Of a DNA stretch of 64,000 nucleotides, positions 9,036 through 16,305 are shown piece after piece. The stretch's first letter is position 1; every line of letters begins with the position of its first letter. The position numbers were made by a program, and so were the translations under genes. The notes under the pieces were generated by a model that saw only the letters and a program-made list of their open reading frames with translations, had not been told where the DNA came from and searched no databases. The stretch lies in NCBI GenBank assembly GCA_020199835.1, contig JAIVJV010000004.1:62001-126000 (forward strand), in the 5' to 3' direction. This stretch comes from Acidobacteriota bacterium. GTDB lineage: Bacteria; Acidobacteriota; Blastocatellia; Pyrinomonadales; Pyrinomonadaceae.

Positions 9036-11747
9036 TTAGGGGATTAATTCTGAAGTCAGAACTGCTCCATTGAGACTCGGAAGCACAGCCGTGATCTTCA
9101 ATACCTTTCGACTACTCTTATCGATCCAAACAGTCTGTTTGTCAGCGTCGTTAGCGGCGTCCACGATCTCCACCTTGTAAGCGTCAAACGTACCGGCCGG
9201 CACAGTCACGCTTTCCGTGCCGAGCACCTTCAACTGTTTGATCTGTGGCTTCTGTTTTTGCACGTCGAAGTTCCGAAAACTCGAGCTGTAACCCTCCGCG
9301 AGGGGAAGAGAAGCGATCACCTCAAACGTGCCCGCGCCATCGGCAAACAGAGCACCACCGGGATCCACCGCGAGTGGTGTGGTTTGGCCGTTCATCGTCG
9401 TGGTGCCAGTCAACTGGTTCGGCGCGATGTTCATCTCGATCGTGATTGGACCTTGCTTGAGCATGCGCTTTTTCACGAGCAGACTGCCTTTCTCGATGAC
9501 GCTCGAGTCGAAGAGCTCGCCTTGCGGAGTCTGCGCCGTTTCAGTAACGGTCCATGCGCCATTTTCTTCCTTGATGTCCGTCTTCATGGTGAGCGGAATC
9601 GACTGTCCGCCGATGGCGATCGACGCTTTGTAGTTGTGAGTACCCGGCCGCAGATCTACCGCAGGCTTCGGAACCTCGGTAGTTGACGTCATCATCTTCG
9701 GCAACGTTACTGTCTTCACATCAACGTTGATTTCGCTCAGACGTTTCGACACTTCCGGTGTCATCGTTTCCTGGTAACGACCCCCGAGATATTTCGCGAG
9801 AAACTTTTCGGCGCTTGCAAACATCGCCATGTTGTTTACCGGACGGGCAAAGCCGTGCCCTTCATCCGGCGCCACGATGTACTCAACCGGAAAGCCTCGA
9901 TCTCTGAGCGCGACGACGATCTGGTCTGATTCGCGTTTGGTAACGCGCGGATCGTTGGCTCCCTGGATCACCAGCAGCGGGGTCTTTATTTTTGCAGCCG
10001 CGGTTAATGGCGACTGGCGCAGCAACTGAGCTTTTCCTTCAGGAGTGTTTGGATCGCCCATGCGCTCGTAAAAAAGTTTTCGAATCGGTTCCCAGTACGG
10101 CGGAATCGATTCGAGCAGCGTGATCAGATTTGATGGTCCAACAATCGAAACTCCGGCAGCGAAAATGTCGGGTGTAAACGCAACCGCCGCGAGCGTCGCA
10201 TAGCCGCCATACGAGCCGCCCATGATTCCGATGCGCTTTGGATCGGCGATGCCCTGCGCGATTAGATACTTCGCGCCCCAGGTTACGTCGTCCTGCATCT
10301 TGTCGCCCCACTGCTTGTTTCCGGCGTCGATAAACTTCTTGCCGAAACCGGTTGAGCCGCGAAAATTGGGTTGCAGAACAGCGTAGCCGCGGTTAGCGAG
10401 AAACTGTGCAAAAGCGTTGTAGCCCCAACTATCGCGAGCCCATGGACCACCATGCGGAACAACGATCGCGGGCAGGTTCCTGGCTTCGACGCCTTTCGGT
10501 AACGTCAGATAAGCGGGGATCTCCAAGCCGTCGGACGATGGATACCTGACCGGCTTCATCGGCGCGAGATACGCGCGATTTAACTTTTCACGAGACTGAT
10601 ATTGGAGCGTCAGTTTCTTCGTGGTGCGATCGAAGAGATAGGTTGAACCGGGATCGGTATCGGCGTTTGCGTAGATGATCCACAGCTTTTCATCTTTGGT
10701 TGCAGAGCCGAAACCAATCTCCTTGCCGGGAAGCTGTTTCTGCAACAACTTGTAATCAGCTTCAAAGTTTTTGTCTTTCCAATAGATGCGTTCGCGTTCG
10801 TCTTCGTAGGTAGTGGCGATCAGTTCATCGGAGAGTTCCGAGAAGATCGCGTTGCCGAAATCGACGCGCTTTAAAGGATCAGTTTCAACAAGCACCTCTT
10901 TACCGGTGGTGGGGTCGAGCAGTTCGAGACTGACGAGATCGGCGCTGCCTTTGTTCGTCTGGAAGTAAACTCGTTGACCGTCTTTGTGGTAGCGAACTGG
11001 TCCACAAGATTCGAACACGTTACAACCGTAAATCTTCGTGAACTTGTCCGCGTCAACGCGCAGGACTTCCGTGTCGCCGTTCTCAGCCGCGCGGGTGGCG
11101 AGCCGGAGCTGATCTTTGAGATCGAAGACGAAGGCAGTGATGCGCTCGGTGTTTTTGCGGAGGAGGGTGCGTTCGCCGGTGGAGATCTTTACTTTGTATA
11201 GATCGTGCCAGGCTGGATCGCGATCGTTGAGGCCGACGTAGATCGCGTCGGGCTCGCTACGAGGCACACCGTAGATCACGGCGCGCACACCTTTCGCGTC
11301 CTTGAGATCTTTCACGTCCGTGAGATTTCGAGCTGCGGGGACATCTTGTCCGCTCGCCGGCGCCTCAGCGGGATTGACAGCGTAAACGTTGTAGTTTTCG
11401 TCGCCCGCTTTGTCCTGGACGAAGAGGATGTACTTGGCGTCGCGCGACCAGAAGTAGCCGGGGATAGGGCGCTTCGTGTCTGCGGTTATTGGTTTCGCAT
11501 TCGCAAACGGCTCGGCCGTCTTCTTCACCCAGACGTTGCGCACGCCCTTGAACGGTTTGATGAAGGCGATGAAGGCGCCGTCTGGGGAGATCTGCGCGCC
11601 CGAGATCTCGGGGTCACCGAAGAACAGCTCGCGGTCGATCAGCGGCGGAGCCTGCGCGAACACGGGCGCCGCGAGCGTGACCATTAATAGGACGGAAAGT
11701 ATTAGAAAGCCGATGAACGAGCGGCGAGACTGGCCGTTTGAACGCAT
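9036..11747 (-). CDS. S9 family (prolyl oligopeptidase / dipeptidyl aminopeptidase) secreted peptidase with C-terminal extension
   Basis: 903 residues. A clear signal peptide (about 10-32, ending VFAQA) directs export. Residues to about 390 form the WD-like propeller. The alpha/beta-hydrolase domain has the nucleophile GGSYGGY (Ser512), the aspartate in GANDPRV and the histidine in DEGHGF. S9 enzymes usually end about 20-60 residues after that histidine; here about 240 further residues form a beta-rich domain resembling DUF3108-type lipoprotein folds (GTFDAYKVEIVD, KQTVWIDKSSRKVLK). It likely trims peptides in the periplasm or outside. A terminator follows the stop. Confidence 0.9.
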   Translation of the reverse strand: MRSNGQSRRSFIGFLILSVLLMVTLAAPVFAQAPPLIDRELFFGDPEISGAQISPDGAFIAFIKPFKGVRNVWVKKTAEPFANAKPITADTKRPIPGYFWSRDAKYILFVQDKAGDENYNVYAVNPAEAPASGQDVPAARNLTDVKDLKDAKGVRAVIYGVPRSEPDAIYVGLNDRDPAWHDLYKVKISTGERTLLRKNTERITAFVFDLKDQLRLATRAAENGDTEVLRVDADKFTKIYGCNVFESCGPVRYHKDGQRVYFQTNKGSADLVSLELLDPTTGKEVLVETDPLKRVDFGNAIFSELSDELIATTYEDERERIYWKDKNFEADYKLLQKQLPGKEIGFGSATKDEKLWIIYANADTDPGSTYLFDRTTKKLTLQYQSREKLNRAYLAPMKPVRYPSSDGLEIPAYLTLPKGVEARNLPAIVVPHGGPWARDSWGYNAFAQFLANRGYAVLQPNFRGSTGFGKKFIDAGNKQWGDKMQDDVTWGAKYLIAQGIADPKRIGIMGGSYGGYATLAAVAFTPDIFAAGVSIVGPSNLITLLESIPPYWEPIRKLFYERMGDPNTPEGKAQLLRQSPLTAAAKIKTPLLVIQGANDPRVTKRESDQIVVALRDRGFPVEYIVAPDEGHGFARPVNNMAMFASAEKFLAKYLGGRYQETMTPEVSKRLSEINVDVKTVTLPKMMTSTTEVPKPAVDLRPGTHNYKASIAIGGQSIPLTMKTDIKEENGAWTVTETAQTPQGELFDSSVIEKGSLLVKKRMLKQGPITIEMNIAPNQLTGTTTMNGQTTPLAVDPGGALFADGAGTFEVIASLPLAEGYSSSFRNFDVQKQKPQIKQLKVLGTESVTVPAGTFDAYKVEIVDAANDADKQTVWIDKSSRKVLKITAVLPSLNGAVLTSELIP

Positions 11748-11857
11748 AGATACCTCTTTCGTTGAGTGATTGTTGACAGGTTTACCACCGTGAATGAAAC
11801 ACGTGTTTACGCAGGAGGGGCCTTCAGAGTTTCAAAAGCGGGACCAACTTGACGGGA

Positions 11858-12184
11858 TTATCGCTCGGGACCCTTTGCTAATTCTTCGTAAGCAGTCCGA
11901 CGTCTCGCCAGGATCGATTCGAAAGCCTCAGTGAATTCGCCCGAACGTCCTTCTTCCTCGGCCGGGGCAAGTTGCTTTCGGACATAAAGATTCCAGAAGT
12001 GATAGCGCTGTGCGTATGGATCAGACAAGTGAGGCTTACATATGCGAAGAATCCGCTCTCGGACTTCCGTGCAACTCGCGGCAGTGTCGCGCAGCTCCTT
12101 CCAGTCATCAAGCCGACCGCGCGCGATGACGTCGTCGATCGCCGCAAGTGTCCACTCAGAGTGATTCAGATGACGGTGCAACAC
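11858..12184 (-). CDS. Conserved-looking hypothetical protein
   Basis: 108 residues, helical, charged, cytoplasmic. The segment WTLAAIDDVIARGRLDDWKEL and the later RYHFWNLYVRKQL look like constrained protein, and codon use matches the neighbours. I recall similar small proteins near nucleotidyltransferase-type toxin-antitoxin genes but cannot verify this, and no such partner is present. Function unknown. Confidence 0.55.
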   Translation of the reverse strand: MLHRHLNHSEWTLAAIDDVIARGRLDDWKELRDTAASCTEVRERILRICKPHLSDPYAQRYHFWNLYVRKQLAPAEEEGRSGEFTEAFESILARRRTAYEELAKGPER

Positions 12185-12299
12185 ACGCGTTGATTATAGC
12201 AGCCTGAATGTGGACCATAAGCGCCGAGAATCGCTTGTTTGTTTATCGGCATAACCCTAAAATGCAAAGTTCGGGTTTCACGAGTCTTAGCGGCTTCTA

Positions 12300-12506
12300 A
12301 TGAAATCATTCGAACCAGGCTTTTTTGAAAAGCAACCAATCCCGCAGAATCTCCTGCGGTCTATTCGTCTACTCGGCGAGTACAAAGGGAAGGAACTGAC
12401 CCGCGACATGATTCGTGTGGTGCTAAATCGACTAAAGAAAGAGAAGCGAGTTTATTGTGAGGGACGCGGAGCGGCGGCGACGTGGTACAAACAAGCTAAA
12501 AAGTGA
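12300..12506 (+). pseudogene. Internally deleted Fic-family remnant
   Basis: A 68-codon open frame. Its first 30 residues (FFEKQPIPQNLLRSIRLLGE) match the N-terminal start of Fic/DUF4172-type AMP-transferases, and its last 35 (LTRDMIRVVLNRLKKEKRV, then GRG...TWYK) match the winged-helix at the C-terminal end of the same family. The roughly 300 residues between them, including the HPFxxGNGR active site, are gone. The join falls near 12390-12400. It may still make a small DNA-binding-like peptide, but the simplest reading is a deletion remnant. No good ribosome site precedes the ATG. Confidence 0.55.
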
Positions 12507-12520
12507 CGTCGAAAGGGAGT

Positions 12521-12562
12521 AGTGGTAATAACTCACGAATAGTGGTAATAGAAGTGGTAATA
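12521..12562. repeat. Triple short direct repeat AGTGGTAATA
   Basis: The ten-base word AGTGGTAATA occurs at 12521-12530, 12541-12550 and 12553-12562, directly after the Fic remnant. The spacing is uneven (20 then 12). It may be a replication-slippage tract left by the decayed gene tail. Confidence 0.5.
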
Positions 12563-12615
12563 ACTCGAAAATGCGCGAATTTGCGCCTGAATTTCGCGAA
12601 TTACCGGGGGCGAGT

Positions 12616-13311
12616 TCAATCATGTAATCGCAGTTGGTAGTGCCAGAATTCTTTCTTCGTCGGCTCCTTAGCCCAACCGGCGTGCGCGTAGATGCGCTCC
12701 CAGCCGAATTGTTCCGCGGCCGCCGTGAAGTCGAAAACATACCCTGAAACAAAGCCGGCGTTGTCAGTGTGAAGAGCTGCTTTAGCGCATTTACTCGCAT
12801 CCCGTCTTGCAGTCCCATTCTGTCGTTCACACAGCAGGTACGTGCGCCATCTCACGCCTTTCGAATCTGACTCGCGAACCAGCAGCACGCGCGGGTCTTC
12901 CTGGTTGTAATCAAATGCCTCGCCTTTTTTATGGCGGCTGTTGAAGGCGGTGCCGAGCTTCAACACTTTCGCGTTACCCACGCGCAACATGTCGCCACAG
13001 CGCGCAAGGAAGTCGAAACCTGCGACGTCAATAACAGCAGCGCGTAATGCGTGGAAACTTTCGGCCGCGCCGCTGCGCAGAAACGGCATAGGCGCAACTA
13101 CATCCAAGGGTACGAAAAGCTCGTCATCAGTTTTGACCGCGGATCTTACGGGTAAATCGGCAATGCGGTCGGCAAACGTATGTGGGATTCCAGGACTGCT
13201 AACGGCCGTTGGTATGAGCGTAGCCGTAGCAACTATCGACAGAACTACAAGTCCGACAACGCGAATACTGATTGCTGTATAACTCAGAGGCTTTGACAAC
13301 AACACACCCAC
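12616..13311 (-). CDS. Peptidase M15 / VanY-like zinc carboxypeptidase fold protein, exported
   Basis: 231 residues. An N-terminal hydrophobic segment (about 14-35) is a signal peptide or anchor. The zinc-site motif SRHKKGEAFD corresponds to SxHxxGxAxD of the M15/D-alanyl-D-alanine peptidase fold, and the late KEFWHYQ supplies the E-x-x-H pair. The fold cleaves D-amino-acid links in peptidoglycan, so a periplasmic wall-trimming role is likely, though not tested. Upstream DNA (13312-13360) is strikingly A/C-rich. Confidence 0.72.
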   Translation of the reverse strand: MGVLLSKPLSYTAISIRVVGLVVLSIVATATLIPTAVSSPGIPHTFADRIADLPVRSAVKTDDELFVPLDVVAPMPFLRSGAAESFHALRAAVIDVAGFDFLARCGDMLRVGNAKVLKLGTAFNSRHKKGEAFDYNQEDPRVLLVRESDSKGVRWRTYLLCERQNGTARRDASKCAKAALHTDNAGFVSGYVFDFTAAAEQFGWERIYAHAGWAKEPTKKEFWHYQLRLHD

Positions 13312-13357
13312 CGATCAAACAAACCAATTAACCAACCAACAAACGAGCAACTACGAA

Positions 13358-14281
13358 CTACCAACCTGCTTTGATATACGACTGAGGTGCAACCGAGCGC
13401 AGCTCACCCAATCGCTCTTGTGCTGCGCGCTTCGAGAACGGTCCCATAGTTAACGCCAGCAGACCGGGTCTGAGCTTCGCATAAGAGTCGGTATTGATAA
13501 GTTGCGTGTCGTACCCCTGGCCGCGGAGAACGTTCATTCGCTGGTTCGCTTTACTCCGCTCATGCGGCGAGAACGTTTGCAGAATGATTAACCAACGAGC
13601 CGTCGGGTTCGACACCTTATTACCTGCTGGCGTGTCAGCAATACCTGCGGGCGCGTCAGCATTCGCTACTGTCGAGTCGTTTCGCGATAGCGAGAACGAG
13701 TCGAAGAACCCTCTAAACGAAGACGCGTACCTCGAATTCCTTGAAGCTGTGTACCTCGAATTCCTCGAGGCAGCGACCGCATAGAACGTTTTATCGACTT
13801 CATAGATCCGCCATTCTCCGATTCTGTCTTCAGCCTCGAGACTGAATTGTCTCCCCGCATAATCGTCCAAAGAAATATCCCTCTGAAAAGCAGCTTTGAA
13901 CGAACTGGCGCTTCGCGCGCCCGGCGAAGCATTGCCCGAGCCGTTCGATCGCGAATAAAAATCCAACATCAACATGTGCGCGACGTGCCAGTTAGGTTCA
14001 TTGAAGCCAACAAGCGTCAGGACCGCGTAGTCTGATTCTCCGCGCATCGCCCCGTAATAAGTTAACGAGAGCTGCTGTCCGCTGATAACACGAGTTTCTT
14101 TTTTGACTGTAGGCGCCACAGGCATTACTACTTCAAACTTGTCAGTCTCGGATCTGAATCGTGTGGAGTTTTCTTTAGCTGAGATGCGAGTCGGGCGTGG
14201 TGTTTTGACCTGCGCGAACGCTGTCGAGAGTAGGAGAAGCGAGCCGACGATCGCTACGACAGAAGATCCTATGCGCTTCAT
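13358..14281 (-). CDS. Secreted SPOR-domain protein
   Basis: 307 residues. Signal peptide at 1-24 (ending STAFAQ). The middle region is unassigned. The last 80 residues (from WLIILQTFSPHERSKANQRM to PQSYIKAGW) look like a SPOR domain, which binds glycan strands lacking stem peptides at division sites. An eight-residue tandem duplication (ASRNSRYT then ASRNSRYA) sits mid-protein. It shares orientation with the M15-like peptidase downstream, consistent with a joint cell-wall role (inference). Confidence 0.7.
   Translation of the reverse strand: MKRIGSSVVAIVGSLLLLSTAFAQVKTPRPTRISAKENSTRFRSETDKFEVVMPVAPTVKKETRVISGQQLSLTYYGAMRGESDYAVLTLVGFNEPNWHVAHMLMLDFYSRSNGSGNASPGARSASSFKAAFQRDISLDDYAGRQFSLEAEDRIGEWRIYEVDKTFYAVAASRNSRYTASRNSRYASSFRGFFDSFSLSRNDSTVANADAPAGIADTPAGNKVSNPTARWLIILQTFSPHERSKANQRMNVLRGQGYDTQLINTDSYAKLRPGLLALTMGPFSKRAAQERLGELRSVAPQSYIKAGW
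13727..13765. repeat. 24-base tandem microduplication inside the SPOR gene
   Basis: GTACCTCGAATTCCT occurs at 13727-13741 and again at 13751-13765, period 24 bases, preserving frame and duplicating eight residues. Differences between the copies are few, so it looks recent. Confidence 0.7.
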
Positions 14282-14391
14282 AATGGCTGCTTCTAGTCTT
14301 CGAGGCGCAACTTATCACAGCACTCCCGAGCGCACAAGAAAAAACACATTATATTGTAGCGAGCGGCTGAGGTTGTGCTATTAGGTGAAGC

Positions 14392-14898
14392 ATGAAGCGA
14401 TCAGGACTGTGGCGTTGGTTAGCCATCTCAATCATCGTGCCTCTTCTTTTTCTGGGTGTGACGTTGGCGATGTGCGGCGTCGGGCACGGTGACTGCCGCC
14501 TGCTGATCGTGTTTCCGGTTCTGTTTCCTTACGCGACGTTGTTCAGCACCGTGTTCCCTTACAACGTCAGCCTCCTCCTGATTCTCGCTTTAGGATCAAG
14601 ATTCACCGACGTTTGGAAGGTACACGAACCTGACGCGCGCTATTCGACCGGAGTTGTCGAATCGCCGCCCAGTAACTTCTGCGGAACTTGTTTGAACCTA
14701 TACCTCGACGACGCGCCCTGCAAATTAAACACCCAGAACAGATCGAAACGATCCTCCGGCCAGTCTCGCGGCGCGATCTTCTTGCTGTCGAGGATTAACG
14801 ACGCGATATCGGGGATGTATTCGCGCTGCCAGCAAATGAGTACCACGCCCTTGAGTGCGACCACTTCCTCGATCATGTCTTCGAACTCCGACCGTTGA
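14392..14898 (+). CDS. Small membrane protein, C-terminal half uncertain
   Basis: Residues 1-80 contain two convincing hydrophobic segments (IIVPLLFLGVTLAM and the later VSLLLILAL) behind an AGGTGAAG ribosome site, so the N-terminal part is probably real. From 14640 onward the frame runs antiparallel over the phosphatase gene and loses protein character, so the true end may be near 14640 after a lost stop or frameshift. Function unknown. Confidence 0.4.
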   Translation: MKRSGLWRWLAISIIVPLLFLGVTLAMCGVGHGDCRLLIVFPVLFPYATLFSTVFPYNVSLLLILALGSRFTDVWKVHEPDARYSTGVVESPPSNFCGTCLNLYLDDAPCKLNTQNRSKRSSGQSRGAIFLLSRINDAISGMYSRCQQMSTTPLSATTSSIMSSNSDR

Positions 14899-15215
14899 AA
14901 ATCGGAGTTGATCTTGAGCGCCAGTTTCTCAGCCAGAGGCGTAATCGTCTCGATTGGGCGCCGGCTGCCTTTGCGTCGCACGGGTTTCGATGCATACAGG
15001 AACTGCGGTTTGGCTAAAGACGCATGTTGGATATGGCGGTTGGCAGGGGCGAAGAGATTGGTTAGCGCACCCGCCCTTTGCCAGCCGCGAACGGACAGCG
15101 ACTCTTTGCTGTGTTCTCCGTTTGGGGTTACGCCGTACGGTTCTTTATCTTTGGCAGGCTTCTCCGCGTGCCGCAGCAGGATGATCTTTGTCGCTCTTGG
15201 AATCCGTTTGCTCAT
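14640..15215 (-). CDS. Histidine-phosphatase-like protein
   Basis: 191 residues from the chosen ATG 15215, which has CGGAGAA upstream; a longer frame to 15308 adds an unlikely leader. The N-terminal IILLRHAEKP is the RHG-like motif carrying the phosphohistidine of the phosphoglycerate-mutase/histidine phosphatase superfamily. A late region (VVALKGVVLICWQREYIP) stands where the second catalytic His usually is, but shows WQRE rather than a clear H, so activity is uncertain. Substrate unknown. Confidence 0.65.
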   Translation of the reverse strand: MSKRIPRATKIILLRHAEKPAKDKEPYGVTPNGEHSKESLSVRGWQRAGALTNLFAPANRHIQHASLAKPQFLYASKPVRRKGSRRPIETITPLAEKLALKINSDFQRSEFEDMIEEVVALKGVVLICWQREYIPDIASLILDSKKIAPRDWPEDRFDLFWVFNLQGASSRYRFKQVPQKLLGGDSTTPVE

Positions 15216-15386
15216 GCTTTCGTTTGTTCTCCGCAGACTCCTGAGATGATACGGCAACCAGCACGCGAGGCGATGTTCATTTTCGAAAGCCGTGGTAGGA
15301 TGATGCAACCCGAAGGTGTAATGCTGGAGATTTAGCTACTCAGCTTCTTCCTGCTTCACGTTTTCTCTGACACTCTGGAGTTCGCC

Positions 15387-16305
15387 ATGTCCGCTGCTGA
15401 CGCAAGCATGTCTGCCGCTATCGAATACAAGACCAGTATCTTCGTTCACTGCACGAAGTCGTTCATCTTTAATGATGTGACGAATCGAGCGTTTGTCGGT
15501 GACGAAGAGGACATCGCTCTGCTGGCGCGACTCGCCGACGAACCGCACACGATTCAAGCGATCGCAGCGTTTCCCGGCATCGATGAATTGGACGAACGCC
15601 TCGAGTTCTTTCTCCGCGAGCAGTTACTCGTTCCTGCAACAACCGACGAGACACTCAGTTTCACACCACATCGAGTGGACATCGAGACGTGTCGCCAGTG
15701 CAACGCGCGCTGTTTGTTCTGTCCGCAAAGTGTTGCACCCAAGTCGCGCGGCGTGATGCCGATGGAACTGTTCTCGCTGATCCTTTCGCGACTCGAAGGC
15801 ACGACTCCCGAGTGGGTCGCGTTCAACCATTACGGCGAGCCGCTTGTCGATCCGTTCTTCAAGCAGCGTGTCGAGCTGCTGCGCGAACGAAACTTCCGCT
15901 TGCGCTCTTCACGAACGGCATTCTTGCGAAAGATGCGGTGATTGATTTCCTCGCGCAGGGCGGCGTCTACAAAATCGTTTTTAACTTTCCTTCGCTGGAC
16001 CAGGCTGAGTGGTGCCGGCTCATGCAAATGCCTGAGCAGAGTTACTTGAAGGCGCGCCGCGCGATCGAATACTCGTTATCCAACGTGCGTGACCTGCCGC
16101 AGGGAATTGCGATCTCAGTGAACGGCGTCACCGAGACTCAACCGGCGCGCGTCAACGCCATCAAAGAACACTTTTCGAAATTCGGAAATGTCCAGGTGCG
16201 TTCGGAGTTTTCCAACTCGAGGGCGGGTGCGATTGAGAACGAGCTGGTACAGCGTACTTCGCAGAGGTGTTGGACCAGTTGAAGGAGGAAGGTTTCGAGT
16301 TGTGA
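15387..16305 (+). pseudogene. Radical SAM protein with PqqD-like N-terminus, broken
   Basis: The first frame (from ATG 15387) encodes a winged-helix, PqqD-like region (about 1-85) and then the cluster motif CNARCLFC (CxxxCxxC). At about 15900 one base is missing: the frame moves from ERNFRL to the expected ALFTNGILAKDAVIDF. A second lesion near 16245-16255 joins ENELVQ out of frame to the gene's natural tail, YFAEVLDQLKEEGFEL, whose TGA is at 16303. The segment lost there would have carried the C-terminal SPASM/auxiliary cluster region. The natural tail overlaps the next start as TGATG, so the gene was once coupled to the permease. Family members modify peptides or sugars; this copy should be inactive unless the reads are wrong. 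Confidence 0.75.

Noticed and set aside
11205..11687. Plus-strand 160-codon frame over the S9 peptidase
   Set aside because: Lies antiparallel to a well-supported propeller domain with signal peptide.
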